Positions 34,896 through 45,160 of a DNA stretch of 64,000 nt are shown here, in pieces. The notes under the pieces were generated by a model that was not told where the DNA came from, did not search any database, and saw only the letters and a program-made list of their open reading frames with translations. The stretch's first letter is position 1. The number at the start of each line of letters is the position of its first letter. The stretch comes from a bacterium D16-50 (GTDB taxonomy: Bacteria > Bacillota > Clostridia > Lachnospirales > Lachnospiraceae), in NCBI GenBank assembly GCA_003612485.1, contig RAZA01000011.1, positions 62,001 to 126,000 on the forward strand, in the 5' to 3' direction. Made by a program: the position numbers and the translations under genes.

Positions 34896-36122
34896 ATGAA
34901 CAGAGTGAATGTAATTGGAATGGGATATATCGGCTTGCCCACGGCTTTAGCCCTAGTAAACGGAGGTGTGGAAGTTGTGGGAACAGATTATAATGAAAGC
35001 TTGATTCAGTCCCTGCAAGAGGGACGGATAACATTCAAAGAAAAAGGTCTGGAAGAAATGTTTCAAGCTGCCATAAAAAGAGGCATTCTATTTTCTACGC
35101 AGTATGAAAGGACAAATACATACATTATTTCTGTTCCTACGCCATATGTAAAAGAGACAAAAAGGATTGATGCAAAATATGTTATAAGTGCTGTTGAGCA
35201 GGTGTTGGCAATATGTGAACGAGGAACAATTCTGGTAATAGAATCGACCATATCTCCCGGAACCATCGATAAACATATTCGTCCGATTGTAATAGAAAAA
35301 GGCTTTGAAATCGGAAAAGATATCCATATAGTGCATGCTCCGGAAAGAATCCTTCCCGGAAATATGCTATATGAGCTTCAGCATAATGCGCGGACAATTG
35401 GTGCGGACAGCAGGGAAATCGGTGAAAAAATAAAGGAACTATATCAGAGTTTTTGCAGAGCGGAAATTACTATTACAGATATAAAATCGGCAGAAATGAC
35501 AAAGGTGGTCGAAAATACTTATAGGGATATCAATATTGCATTTGCAAATGAATTGGCGAAGATATGCAGGGCTGCGGGAGTCGATGTCTATGAGATCATA
35601 CAGATTGCCAACAAACATCCAAGGGTGAATATCCTATCTCCAGGTCCTGGTGTCGGCGGACATTGCATATCGGTTGACCCATGGTTTTTGGTTGGTGATT
35701 ACCCAGAATTAACAAAACTAATCTCTGCGGCAAGGGAAGTAAATGATAAAATGCCGGATTATGTTTTGGATAGGATTCTGGAAGTTATGCAGGAAGCAAA
35801 CCTGAATGACTATTCTAAGGTAGGATTATATGGCCTGACTTATAAAGAGGATGTGGATGATATTCGTGAAAGTCCCACACTACAGTTGCTATCCTATATG
35901 AAAGGCAGAGGCTTGTCGGGCTTTAGAGTATACGATCCCTATATATCAAATGATATTGTGGAAAATCAGGTACATGGGTTAGATACATTTTTAGATCAAA
36001 TCGAATTAGTTGTAATTATGGTGGGGCATAAGGAAATAAAAGAACACCTATATAAATTAGAAAATGTAAAAATTTTGGATACAAGGAGAGTAGGCTGTGG
36101 CAAGCAATGCTATTATCTCTAA
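34896..36122 (+). CDS. wecC: UDP-N-acetyl-D-mannosaminuronate/glucosaminuronate dehydrogenase, copy 2
   Basis: 408 residues, a close paralogue of 13707-14927. VIGMGYIGLPTALALVNGG, AEMTKVVENTYRDINIAFA, catalytic cysteine in GPGVGGHCISVDPWFLV, and LYGLTYKEDVDDIRESP. It oxidises UDP-ManNAc or UDP-GlcNAc to the uronate. It stands just before wbpE/wbpD/wbpB-like genes, whose pathway begins with UDP-GlcNAcA, so a WbpA-type role is possible; the sequence pattern alone favours WecC. Its last 26 bases overlap the next gene. Confidence 0.85.
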   Translation: MNRVNVIGMGYIGLPTALALVNGGVEVVGTDYNESLIQSLQEGRITFKEKGLEEMFQAAIKRGILFSTQYERTNTYIISVPTPYVKETKRIDAKYVISAVEQVLAICERGTILVIESTISPGTIDKHIRPIVIEKGFEIGKDIHIVHAPERILPGNMLYELQHNARTIGADSREIGEKIKELYQSFCRAEITITDIKSAEMTKVVENTYRDINIAFANELAKICRAAGVDVYEIIQIANKHPRVNILSPGPGVGGHCISVDPWFLVGDYPELTKLISAAREVNDKMPDYVLDRILEVMQEANLNDYSKVGLYGLTYKEDVDDIRESPTLQLLSYMKGRGLSGFRVYDPYISNDIVENQVHGLDTFLDQIELVVIMVGHKEIKEHLYKLENVKILDTRRVGCGKQCYYL

Positions 36123-37563
36123 AACAAAAATTGAGAAACCGAAAACAGATAATATGAAATGGCTGCCATTGATATTGATCGAATCATATCTCATCCTGAC
36201 TTTGTTGATCTATCAATTTGGGCTGTTTAAATGGGATACGCAGAACACTTTCAAATTTTGGATTTACATTATTCTATACCACATTGCATTTATAGCGGGT
36301 TATATATGGATAGCCCGAAAAAGCGCAAATTGTGAAAATATATATGCAAATAACATAATCAAAAAAATCAATCCAATTTTTGGGGCACTCTTGCTGCTTT
36401 ATGTCATTTATGTGGTGATTCTTTACAAGAACACTACCGGATATGATTATTCCAATATAACAAGTCTGTTTTCTGAGGTAGCGAAAGCACTGGAAAACCC
36501 AGGGAAGCAATACTATGAAGCAAACGAAAGACTGAAAACATATGGGGGGCAAAAAATAATAACTGCAGTATCAGGGATATTTTCGGTGTTTTTTTACAGT
36601 CTGATCCCTTTGGCAACCTATTGGTGGGATAGGCTTTCAAAAGTTTATAAAGCTTTGTTTTACGCAATCATATTACTAAATGTCTCTGTCAATGTCAGTG
36701 TCGGAAAAAATAGCGGAATTTTTATAATGTTGTTTTATTTTATGTCATCCTTTCTTTTGGTTGTTGTCATAAAAGGCAAAGAACAAATAAAAACCAGAAA
36801 ATCATTTATCTTTTTCATAGGCTTACTTTGCATTTTCTCATTTTGGTTTTTTAGTCGAGGCATGGAAACGAGAATTGGGTCTGTAGTCACTGACGCGAAT
36901 ATTAGAAATGAAATTCAACTAGCAGAAATACAAGCAAATCAGGCTCAAACAGACAAGACACAATCAAATCAAAATGTGCCGTCAAAAGAAACAGAGAGAT
37001 CGGATATAGCAAAAATAGCGCCAGAAAAAAGGTACACAAACCTAAACATGCCGTTATCGGCCGAGAATCTGTTTTATGGTGTAGATAATTATTTGACAAA
37101 CGGATATTTTATGTTTTCTTTAGCCTTATCCGAACCGGTGGAATGGTGCTATGGATTGGGCAGTTCTGATTTTTTGCGAAGCAATGCCCGTTCCGTTTTA
37201 GGGATCAATGTATCCTCCAAGATGCTGGAAAGTAAGCTCACAGAAAAATATTCTGGATTGAATTATTTTTCTTCGATATATACAAGCTTGGCAAACGATT
37301 TGCACTTTGTTGGCATCATTGTCTTTATGCTGCTTGCAGGTATGCTTACAGCTTATATTTGGAGGGATGCATATTTCAATAAAAATACCGTGGCATATTT
37401 GCTCCTGCCTCTGTTAGCAATTTTTTATTTATACTTTCCTGTCGGAAATATACTAGGAAACAATATCACTATGTTTTTTGCTTTTTTTGAATTACTCTTT
37501 CTTTACATAGGCGCTAAATATCTTATCAAAAAAAGAATACGGGAGGAAGATAGAAATGATTAA
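36097..37563 (+). CDS. Wzy-type polysaccharide polymerase (O-ag_pol_Wzy-like)
   Basis: 488 residues starting at GTG 36097, supported by AAGGAG 8 bases upstream although it overlaps the dehydrogenase by 26 bases; ATG 36154 is an alternative. About twelve helices. A soluble loop at residues 265-330 is rich in Gln, Lys and Thr (QANQAQTDKTQSNQ). GKNSGIFIMLFYFMSSFLL and a late SSIYTSLANDLHFVGIIVF resemble the O-antigen polysaccharide polymerase pattern. It would link module C repeat units outside the membrane. It overlaps the next gene by 8 bases. Confidence 0.7.
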   Translation: MASNAIISKTKIEKPKTDNMKWLPLILIESYLILTLLIYQFGLFKWDTQNTFKFWIYIILYHIAFIAGYIWIARKSANCENIYANNIIKKINPIFGALLLLYVIYVVILYKNTTGYDYSNITSLFSEVAKALENPGKQYYEANERLKTYGGQKIITAVSGIFSVFFYSLIPLATYWWDRLSKVYKALFYAIILLNVSVNVSVGKNSGIFIMLFYFMSSFLLVVVIKGKEQIKTRKSFIFFIGLLCIFSFWFFSRGMETRIGSVVTDANIRNEIQLAEIQANQAQTDKTQSNQNVPSKETERSDIAKIAPEKRYTNLNMPLSAENLFYGVDNYLTNGYFMFSLALSEPVEWCYGLGSSDFLRSNARSVLGINVSSKMLESKLTEKYSGLNYFSSIYTSLANDLHFVGIIVFMLLAGMLTAYIWRDAYFNKNTVAYLLLPLLAIFYLYFPVGNILGNNITMFFAFFELLFLYIGAKYLIKKRIREEDRND

Positions 37564-38638
37564 TGTGGCATGCCCGAATCTAGGGCTCGAAGAAAAAAGT
37601 GCAGTGAATGAAGTGATTGACAGTGGAATGATTGCATGCGGAAATATTACCACTGATTTCGAGAAACGCTTTGCCGGTTATATTGGCGCAAATCATGGCA
37701 TTGCTACTACATCAGGAACAACTGCTTTGGAAGTGGCCCTTAGGGCTCTGGGACTGGGACAAGGAGATAAGATTTTAACAACCGCATATTCTTTTATTGC
37801 TACTACAAATGCCATTCTATATGTGGGTGCCACCCCGATCTTTGCGGATATCGAGGAGGACAGCTTTAACATATCACCGGAAGAAATCGAAAAAAAGCTG
37901 TGCGAGCATCCGGATATCAAGGCGCTTTTGATAGTACATTTATTCGGAAGACCTTGTAATATGGATCGTATTATGGAAATTGTCAGCAAGCATCATTTAA
38001 TCCTAATCGAAGATTGCGCTCAGGCCCATGGCGCAAAATGGAAGGGTAAAACCGTAGGCACCTTTGGCCATGCAGCGGCATACAGTTTTTACCCTACTAA
38101 AAACATGACCACCGGGGAAGGCGGCATTGTCCTGACAAATGATGATAAGGTTGCGGAAACTGCAAGAATGCTGATTAACCATGGAATGAGAATCAGATAC
38201 CACCATGAAATAATAGGATATAATTATAGAATGACCAATGTTTCAGCTTCTATCGGACTATGTCAGCTGAATAAATTGGACTCAATGAATGAAGCTCGAA
38301 AAACAAACGCAAGGGCATATGATAAAGGACTTGCAAACGCAAATATCATCTTGCCAAAGGCAGCTGAAGGGCATGTTTATCATCAGTATACTATTCGGGT
38401 CATAAATAATTTAAGAGATAGCTTTGTTCAATATCTGGGCGAAAACAATATTGGCTGTGGAATCTTCTATCCATTGACAATACCCGAGCAAAAATGCTAT
38501 GAGCCTTATGGTTTCCCTAGGGAATATAAAGTCGCAGATAGCATCAAGCATCAGGTGGTTTCACTGCCGATACATCCGAAGCTGAAGGAAGAAGAGGTAA
38601 CAACTGTAATAGATGCAATCAACAATTTCAAGGCATAA
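37556..38638 (+). CDS. wbpE: DegT aminotransferase, WbpE-like (UDP-3-keto-GlcNAcA 3-aminotransferase)
   Basis: 360 residues. [19 protein letters not shown] binds the phosphate of [16 protein letters not shown] carries the cofactor aspartate, and [14 protein letters not shown] the Schiff-base lysine. The next two genes are a WbpD-like N-acetyltransferase and a WbpB-like dehydrogenase. WbpB oxidises UDP-GlcNAcA at C3, WbpE transfers an amino group, and WbpD acetylates it, giving UDP-2,3-diacetamido-glucuronate. The assignment depends on this conserved trio. Overlap with the polymerase shows one operon. Confidence 0.85.
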   Translation: MINVACPNLGLEEKSAVNEVIDSGMIACGNITTDFEKRFAGYIGANHGIATTSGTTALEVALRALGLGQGDKILTTAYSFIATTNAILYVGATPIFADIEEDSFNISPEEIEKKLCEHPDIKALLIVHLFGRPCNMDRIMEIVSKHHLILIEDCAQAHGAKWKGKTVGTFGHAAAYSFYPTKNMTTGEGGIVLTNDDKVAETARMLINHGMRIRYHHEIIGYNYRMTNVSASIGLCQLNKLDSMNEARKTNARAYDKGLANANIILPKAAEGHVYHQYTIRVINNLRDSFVQYLGENNIGCGIFYPLTIPEQKCYEPYGFPREYKVADSIKHQVVSLPIHPKLKEEEVTTVIDAINNFKA

Positions 38639-38648
38639 GGACGGAAAA

Positions 38649-39191
38649 ATGGAAAGAGATTATTTCGTACATGATACGGCAATCGTTTCTGATGGCGCAG
38701 TGATCGGAAAAGGAAGCAAGATATGGGTCAATAGCCAGATCAGAGAAAATGTCGTTATCGGATCGAATGTTATTATCAGCAAGGACACCTATATTGATGC
38801 TACGGTGGTAATAGGAAACAATGTAAAAATTCAAAATGGAGTGTCCGTCTTTCACGGAGTAACCATAGAAGATGATGTTTTTGTCGGGCCTAACGTGACT
38901 TTTACCAACGATATGTTCCCCAGAGCCTTTAGCGAAGACTGGAAGGTTTATGAGACCAGAGTGTGCAAAGGGGCATCTATCGGGGCAAACTCTACTGTTG
39001 TATGCGGCAATGTCATAGGAGAATATGCTATGGTGGGGGCAGGAAGCGTCGTTACAAAAGATGTTCCCCCTCATGCACTGGTGGTGGGAAATCCTGCAAA
39101 GATGATCGGTTATGTATGTAAATGCGGCGCAAAAATAGAGAACGGAAAGTGCCCTAAGTGCGGAGAAGAATGGAAAGGAACAAGGAAATGA
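38649..39191 (+). CDS. wbpD: WbpD-like UDP-3-amino-GlcNAcA N-acetyltransferase
   Basis: 180 residues from ATG 38649, preceded by AAGGACGG. Left-handed beta helix of hexapeptide repeats ([45 protein letters not shown]) with catalytic-site region [17 protein letters not shown]. The C-terminus has a small zinc-ribbon-like CKCG...CPKCG (cysteines 163, 165, 172, 175), seen in many WbpD relatives. It acetylates the 3-amino group using acetyl-CoA. The stop overlaps the WbpB-like start (ATGA). Confidence 0.85.
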   Translation: MERDYFVHDTAIVSDGAVIGKGSKIWVNSQIRENVVIGSNVIISKDTYIDATVVIGNNVKIQNGVSVFHGVTIEDDVFVGPNVTFTNDMFPRAFSEDWKVYETRVCKGASIGANSTVVCGNVIGEYAMVGAGSVVTKDVPPHALVVGNPAKMIGYVCKCGAKIENGKCPKCGEEWKGTRK

Positions 39192-40171
39192 AAATAGCAT
39201 TGATAGGATTCGGCTATTGGGGGCCTAATTTGGCCAGAAATATCAGGAGCATTGGTGATGACACATTATACGGCATTTCAGAAATGAATGTAAACCGGCT
39301 GGATACTGCAAGGTCGATATATGGGGATGCAATAAAATATACCACAAATTATATGGATTTTCTGATTGAGAAGGAGGTTGACGCAGTAGCTATAGCAACC
39401 CAAACGGCATATAGCTTTCAAATAGCAATAGATGCATTAGAGCATGGAAAACATATTTTTATCGAGAAGCCGATTGCCTCAACAGTAGAACGTGCGAAAA
39501 TTATTCAGGAAGAAGCAATGAAGCGAAATCTGGTCGTGCATTGCGATCATATCATGCTCTATCATCCGGTTATCCGTTTTATAAAAGGGATGCTTGACTG
39601 CGGCGAACTGGGAGATCTGATGTATATCGATATATCCCGCATTAATCTAGGGCCTATTCGTCAAGATGTCAATGCCCTTTTGGATTTGGCCGTTCATGAC
39701 ATCGCAGTGATTGATTATCTGTCAGGCGGGCAGGTGGCAAACAAAGTATCGGCCATAGGACAAGCATGTTTTGGACAGCAGGAAACTCTTACCTACCTGA
39801 CAATTAAATATCCGACTTTTATGGCGCATATTAAGTCCAGCTGGGTCTCTCCCATAAAAGAGAGGCGGAGTGTTTTTGCTGGAACAAAAAAAATGGTGGT
39901 ATTTGATGATGTAGCAGCGGACAAGCTGATTATCTATGACCATGGATTCGAGGTGAAAAGAAGTTCACAGTATGGGGATTATGAATACAAGACTAGACTG
40001 GGAGACATCTATCTTCCGCACATTCCTCAAGAAGATGCTTTAAGAAATAGCATCGAGCATTTTATTGGCTGCGTCATTAAAGGAGAAGAATCCCTTTCCG
40101 GCACGGAGCATTCTATCAAGGTGATGAAAATTCTAGAAGAGGCTTTAAATCAGATAAAGGAACAATCGTGA
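39188..40171 (+). CDS. wbpB: WbpB-like UDP-GlcNAcA 3-dehydrogenase (Gfo/Idh/MocA)
   Basis: 327 residues from ATG 39188 inside the ATGA overlap; AAAGGAA lies 7 bases upstream. N-terminal NAD domain [17 protein letters not shown], then [11 protein letters not shown], the family EKP motif with its conserved lysine. [15 protein letters not shown] carries the histidine/aspartate of the active site. It oxidises UDP-GlcNAcA at C3 to start the diamino-uronate branch. Order wbpE-wbpD-wbpB in one operon supports the assignment. The following 2-epimerase of the Pseudomonas pathway (WbpI) has no exact counterpart; only WecB-type enzymes are present. Confidence 0.85.
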   Translation: MKIALIGFGYWGPNLARNIRSIGDDTLYGISEMNVNRLDTARSIYGDAIKYTTNYMDFLIEKEVDAVAIATQTAYSFQIAIDALEHGKHIFIEKPIASTVERAKIIQEEAMKRNLVVHCDHIMLYHPVIRFIKGMLDCGELGDLMYIDISRINLGPIRQDVNALLDLAVHDIAVIDYLSGGQVANKVSAIGQACFGQQETLTYLTIKYPTFMAHIKSSWVSPIKERRSVFAGTKKMVVFDDVAADKLIIYDHGFEVKRSSQYGDYEYKTRLGDIYLPHIPQEDALRNSIEHFIGCVIKGEESLSGTEHSIKVMKILEEALNQIKEQS

Positions 40172-40188
40172 ATATAGGAGGTTCAGAA

Positions 40189-41493
40189 ATGAAGCAGACC
40201 AAAAACAGAATTTTTATTGGCCTCAGCGAGACAAGCGGGTATTATGGAAGGTTATACGAAGGCTTGGTTCAAGCCGGAACCGATTGTTTTTTTGCTCCCA
40301 TAGCTCCCAATAAACATCAGTATGGCTATCGGCTGAAAACAAATATCTTGGTAAGAGCTTGTCAGGCCACAATTGTAAGATCTGCTTCTTCAGCTAATAT
40401 ACTTTTAAAAGCGCTGTGGCGAGGGAGCCATGAGTGCCTTAAGCTTTGCCTGCTCGTTTGGGCGCTTTTTAGATTCGACATTTTCATATTTAACGGAGGA
40501 AATTGTTTTTGGGGCGTAAAAGATATTTGGATATATAAGCTGCTTAAAAAAAGGCTGGTCTTTATATGTTTAGGTTCCCTGACTCGCTTGCCCTTTACGG
40601 ACGGAAGTTTTGTGACCGGCATTTATACGGGAAAGAAACCTTCCATAGAAGACTTCGTTTCAGAGTCAATCAAACGGCAAAAGAAGGTGGATATTATAGA
40701 GAAATATACAGATATTTTCATAAATTTACCTTCGCAGGCACAGCTTAATAGAAAGAAATATGTTTCGTTATGCAATATCGGGATTCCGGTGGGTCGGATG
40801 CCGGAGGATACTTGCCACAGAAAAGCAAAAAGTGCGGAATGCACAGTAAAAATACTGCATGCACCATCTTATATAGGATGCAGAGGCACTTATGAATTCA
40901 AAAAAATCTTGGACGAGCTCAAAGAAGAGGGGCTTTCGTTTCAATACACCGAAGTCAGTGGTGTGAAGAACGAAGAATTAATGAAGCAGCTGCAAGAATG
41001 CGATTTCCTGATAGATGAACTGTACAGCGATACACCTATGGCAACGTTAGCAGAAGAGGCTGCTTTTTATGGAAAGCCAAGCGTAGTAGCTGGATATTTC
41101 GCAGAAAAATATGTAAATTATTATGAAAAAGATTTGATTCCTCCAAGCTTGTATGTTACGCCGGAAAACATCAAACAAGCGATCAGGAAAATGATAGAGG
41201 ATAAGGAATTTAGGGAAGAATTAGGGAAAAAGGCTCAGCTGTTTGTCAAAAAAAATTGTACCAGCCAAGTGGTTGCAGAAAAAATCAGCCGTGTTATTGC
41301 GGGAGATATACCTGAGACATGGATTATGAATCCCGGCGGTATTGACAATCTTTATGGGTATGGGTTAAGCAGAGAGAGTATAAAAGAAATCGTTTCTGAG
41401 ATAGTGAAGATTGGCGGAAAAAAGAAACTGGAAAAAGCTAATAATTCCCGTGCATTAGAAGCAATAAACCGATTTAGCGATATGGTGAGATAA
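40189..41493 (+). CDS. Probable GT-B glycosyltransferase
   Basis: 434 residues. ATG 40189 is chosen over GTG 40168 because AGGAGG lies 7 bases before it. The first half contains RFDIFIFNGGNCFWGVKDIW and the linker region VKILHAPSYIGCRGTYEF. The second half has MKQLQECDFLIDELYSDTPM followed by ATLAEEAAFYGKPSVV, resembling the donor-binding end of GT4-like enzymes. It is not a standard member, so acceptor and donor are unknown. It lies between precursor genes and the flippase, as expected for a repeat-unit transferase. Confidence 0.65.
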   Translation: MKQTKNRIFIGLSETSGYYGRLYEGLVQAGTDCFFAPIAPNKHQYGYRLKTNILVRACQATIVRSASSANILLKALWRGSHECLKLCLLVWALFRFDIFIFNGGNCFWGVKDIWIYKLLKKRLVFICLGSLTRLPFTDGSFVTGIYTGKKPSIEDFVSESIKRQKKVDIIEKYTDIFINLPSQAQLNRKKYVSLCNIGIPVGRMPEDTCHRKAKSAECTVKILHAPSYIGCRGTYEFKKILDELKEEGLSFQYTEVSGVKNEELMKQLQECDFLIDELYSDTPMATLAEEAAFYGKPSVVAGYFAEKYVNYYEKDLIPPSLYVTPENIKQAIRKMIEDKEFREELGKKAQLFVKKNCTSQVVAEKISRVIAGDIPETWIMNPGGIDNLYGYGLSRESIKEIVSEIVKIGGKKKLEKANNSRALEAINRFSDMVR

Positions 41494-42936
41494 GTGTCTG
41501 ATAATTCATTTGTTAAAAAGTTTATAAAAAACGTAACCGGATTTTCTGTTGGTACATTTGTGAATTTTGGGTTGGGAATTCTCATCCTTCCTATTAGTAC
41601 TTATGTTTTTAAGCCTGAGGATTTGGGAAGCATAAATCTTTTTATCACGTATTATATGTTTTTCACATACTTTTGTTATTTAGGTTTAGATCAGGCGTTT
41701 GTGCGGTTTTATCATGAAACAAACTTGCCGTCTGAACGAAGAAAACTTTTTTCCTATTGCCTAAAATATTCCTTGATCATCACGGGAGGAGCCTTTGTTT
41801 TTATCTGTTTTTTAACATCATACCTTTCCGAAGAAATTTTGGGGTACAGCAATATCTATATTGGCATATGCCTTGGGATTTCTCTGACGGGTCAGGTGAT
41901 CTTGCGGTATTGTAATCTGTTAAAGCGCATGGAATGTAATATTGTAGCATTTACAGTTCAGGCTCTATTGATGGGAATCGGCCTAAAGGCTTCGTATGTT
42001 CTGGCAGGCATATGGAAGGATGATGCACTGACTGCAATTGTGGTGATCTCTGTTTACAACCTTTTCACTGCGCTTGTTTTCATATTTTATGAGAGAAAGG
42101 AAATTTCCTTTACAAACAGACCTGATAGATTGTTTCAAAAATCACTGTTTCAGTATAGTATTCCGCTGGTGCCGATCACGCTTGTATCTTGGCTTAATTC
42201 TTCATTGCCACAGTTATTATTGAATAAGCTCGCTGATATTTCCTCTGTGGGAATCTATACGAATGCGGCCAATTTAGCTGCTATGGTATCCATTGTGAAA
42301 GAAGGATTTGCAAATTACTGGATGCCTTTTGTGTATGAGAATTACAAGACAGAACAAGAGAAAATGGCGCAGATCCATCATATCATTACGTTTATTACTA
42401 TTTTGACGGGCCTTTTATTGATAATGGCAACAGATATTATTTATTTTTTCATAGGAAAAAGTTATCAATCAGGAAAGGTCATTTTTCCTATTTTGATCAT
42501 TTCTCCGATTTTACTGACGATCCTGAATGTCACGGACTCCATAGGTATATCCATTGCCAAGAAAAATCATCTTCAGTTAATCGCATATACCATCAGCGCT
42601 ATTGTAAATATCGGATTAAGCGCACTGTTGATGCCTCTATATGGAATACTGGGCGCTGCGGCTGCAACGGCTCTGTCAAGCGCCGCTCTGTTGGGCTGCA
42701 TGACAGTGTTCGGAAGAAAATATTACCGTTTTGTTCATAGCTATAAAAAAATGATCTTGGGAATTTTGCTGTTGGTTTGCGCAGCTATTCTCAACGGCGC
42801 ATTGGTCAATCAGTTTTTTGTCAGATATGGTCTATTGATCGTCCTGATCGTTGTATTAATTATTGTGTATCGTTCTGAATGTATTCGTATTGCGGAATTT
42901 ATCAGGATTGAATATAGAAAGCGAAAAAAACAGTAG
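41494..42936 (+). CDS. Wzx-type repeat-unit flippase, copy 2
   Basis: 480 residues starting at GTG 41494, immediately after the previous stop. About twelve to fourteen helices. The N-terminus FIKNVTGFSVGTFVNFGLG and YVFKPEDLGSINLFI are typical polysaccharide-transport starts. Mid-protein SLFQYSIPLVPITLVSWLN and ILGAAAATALSSAALLGC match the later helices. It flips the lipid-linked repeat of module C. It is clearly divergent from the first flippase (17579-19090), in line with a different repeat structure. Confidence 0.85.
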   Translation: MSDNSFVKKFIKNVTGFSVGTFVNFGLGILILPISTYVFKPEDLGSINLFITYYMFFTYFCYLGLDQAFVRFYHETNLPSERRKLFSYCLKYSLIITGGAFVFICFLTSYLSEEILGYSNIYIGICLGISLTGQVILRYCNLLKRMECNIVAFTVQALLMGIGLKASYVLAGIWKDDALTAIVVISVYNLFTALVFIFYERKEISFTNRPDRLFQKSLFQYSIPLVPITLVSWLNSSLPQLLLNKLADISSVGIYTNAANLAAMVSIVKEGFANYWMPFVYENYKTEQEKMAQIHHIITFITILTGLLLIMATDIIYFFIGKSYQSGKVIFPILIISPILLTILNVTDSIGISIAKKNHLQLIAYTISAIVNIGLSALLMPLYGILGAAAATALSSAALLGCMTVFGRKYYRFVHSYKKMILGILLLVCAAILNGALVNQFFVRYGLLIVLIVVLIIVYRSECIRIAEFIRIEYRKRKKQ

Positions 42937-42950
42937 GGGGTGTATGTATT

Positions 42951-45080
42951 ATGAAACAAGTGGTGATCAACCAAGGAAACGCTTCCGTAGCAAATGTCAG
43001 TAAGCCTATCGTTCAGGATAATAGCATTTTGGTCAGGGTAGTCAACTCTTGTATATCAGCAGGAACCGAAATGAGCAGCGTAAAATCCAGCGGAACTCCA
43101 TTATGGAAAAAAGCCATAGAAAGCCCTGCCAAAGTAAAGCTGGCAGTGGAAATGGCTACAACGAAGGGAATCGGACAGACAGTTGATTTTGTAAAGGGAA
43201 AAGCTGAAGAGGCGATTGCTGTCGGATACTCCAATGCAGGAATCGTCGAGGAGGTCGGGAAAAACATAAAAGATATACGCATAGGCGACCGAGTGGCATG
43301 TGCAGGCGCTCGATATGCGTTTCATGCAGAATATGTCACTGTTCCCAGAAATTTGGTAGTAAAGATTCCGGATTCCGTCAGTTTTGAAGACGCAAGCACA
43401 GCAACCGTAGGGGCCATTGCTATGCAGGGCATCAGGCGCCTAGCTCCTGCCATCGGTGAAACATTTGTTGTTATAGGACTGGGCATCATAGGACAGCTGA
43501 CGGTACAAATATTAAAAGCAAACGGGTGTCGCGTGATCGGCACGGACATTAGCAAGGCGCATATTTTACAAGCCGAAAAATCAGGATTGGATTTTGGATT
43601 CATATCCGATCATGAATGCATGAAAAAAGTCCAGCAGACCACAAATAGGAATGGAGCCGATGGCGTTGTGGTGACAGCAGCCTCGGCATCCAGTGAAATT
43701 CTTTCAACTGCCTTTCAAATGTGCAGAAAAAAAGGAAGGGTCGTTTTAGTTGGTGACGTAGGGTTAAACATAAAAAGAAATGATATTTACCCGAAAGAAC
43801 TGGATTTTTATATATCTACCTCATATGGACCAGGCAGGTACGACAAAGAATATGAGGAAGATGGCCATGACTACCCTATTGCATATGTACGTTGGACCGA
43901 AAATAGGAACATGGAAGCTTTTTTGCAGTTGATAGGAGAAAAAAAAGTAAATATTCAGCAAATGATCAGCAAGATCTATCCTATTGATGATGCAAAAAAG
44001 GCATACGATGACTTAAAAAATCCCGATGATATGCGGTGCGTTGTTCTGTTTGAATATCCGAAAAAGCAGGAAGAAGCATCCCATAATATTATATATCATC
44101 CGGGGAAAGGAATTGCCGGAAAGATCAATGTGGCGTTGATTGGAGCAGGAAATTTTGCAAAAGCAACGCACCTGCCCAATTTGATGAGCCTAGATGAATA
44201 TTATCATCTGAGAGCAGTTATGACCAGAGATGGGGTCAACGGAATGAATACCGCCAAACGATTTTGCGCGGATTATGCCACCTCTGACTATCAGGATATT
44301 TTGAAAGACGACACTATTGATCTGGTTCTCATCACTACACCGCATAACCTGCACAAAGAAATGGTTATGCAGGCTCTGAGTTCCGGAAAAAATGTATTTG
44401 TCGAGAAGCCGCTTTGCCTCACCAGAGAAGAGCTATGTGATATAAAAGCGTTTTATCAGCACAGCGAGGCTGCTCACAAGCCAGTATTGATGACGGGATT
44501 TAATCGCAGGTTCTCGAAGCATGCTGTTGCAATCAGAAAGAAGCTGGAAACAGTTACAGAACCCATTATTATCAATTATAGGATGAATGCCGGCTATATC
44601 CCTCTGGATGATTGGGTTCATAGTGACATAGGGGGAGGAAGGAACGTCGGAGAGGCTTGTCATATTTATGACCTATTTGCTTTTCTGACCGACTCCAAGG
44701 CAATATCGGTGCAGGCACAGGGGATAGGCAAGAGCTCATATTATTCGCCAACTGATAATTTTTCCGCTAATATACTGTTTGAAAATGGGTCTGTGGCAAA
44801 TCTTATATATACGGCAATGGGAAGCAAAGATGTGCCCAAGGAATTGATGGAAATCTATGTAGACGGAAAAATAATTTCCTTGAACGACTACAAAGAAATT
44901 GTTGGACATGGAATAAAGATAGACTCTATGAAGACAAGGGATAGCGAAAAGGGGCAGAAGGAAGAGCTGATTGCACTGTCAAAATGCCTTTTGGAGCAAA
45001 GCAAATGGCCGATTTCATTGGAAGAGCAAATGCAGGCAATGAATATAGCATTTGATGTGGAGCAGCAAATACGTAGATGA
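42951..45080 (+). CDS. Bi-domain oxidoreductase: zinc-type alcohol dehydrogenase plus Gfo/Idh/MocA
   Basis: 709 residues in two domains. Residues 1-375 are a medium-chain dehydrogenase with VGYSNAGIVEEVGKNIKDI, GDRVACAG and the Rossmann stretch FVVIGLGIIGQLTVQ. The structural zinc cysteines of classic enzymes are not seen. Residues 390-709 are a Gfo/Idh/MocA domain with INVALIGAGNFAKATHLPN, NVFVEKPLCLTREE and DIGGGRNVGEACHIYDLF. Both domains look intact. The same fusion is known from O-antigen and capsule clusters, usually with a heparinase-family gene as here (32940-34883); its reaction is not established. It may use a nucleotide- or lipid-linked uronate. Confidence 0.82.
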   Translation: MKQVVINQGNASVANVSKPIVQDNSILVRVVNSCISAGTEMSSVKSSGTPLWKKAIESPAKVKLAVEMATTKGIGQTVDFVKGKAEEAIAVGYSNAGIVEEVGKNIKDIRIGDRVACAGARYAFHAEYVTVPRNLVVKIPDSVSFEDASTATVGAIAMQGIRRLAPAIGETFVVIGLGIIGQLTVQILKANGCRVIGTDISKAHILQAEKSGLDFGFISDHECMKKVQQTTNRNGADGVVVTAASASSEILSTAFQMCRKKGRVVLVGDVGLNIKRNDIYPKELDFYISTSYGPGRYDKEYEEDGHDYPIAYVRWTENRNMEAFLQLIGEKKVNIQQMISKIYPIDDAKKAYDDLKNPDDMRCVVLFEYPKKQEEASHNIIYHPGKGIAGKINVALIGAGNFAKATHLPNLMSLDEYYHLRAVMTRDGVNGMNTAKRFCADYATSDYQDILKDDTIDLVLITTPHNLHKEMVMQALSSGKNVFVEKPLCLTREELCDIKAFYQHSEAAHKPVLMTGFNRRFSKHAVAIRKKLETVTEPIIINYRMNAGYIPLDDWVHSDIGGGRNVGEACHIYDLFAFLTDSKAISVQAQGIGKSSYYSPTDNFSANILFENGSVANLIYTAMGSKDVPKELMEIYVDGKIISLNDYKEIVGHGIKIDSMKTRDSEKGQKEELIALSKCLLEQSKWPISLEEQMQAMNIAFDVEQQIRR

Positions 45081-45160
45081 TTCTGCAGGTATAGAATGAG
45101 AAGCTTGGAAGTAAGTTTCCGAATTTTGACTGGCATGTGTAAAGCGCATAGGGGTATAAA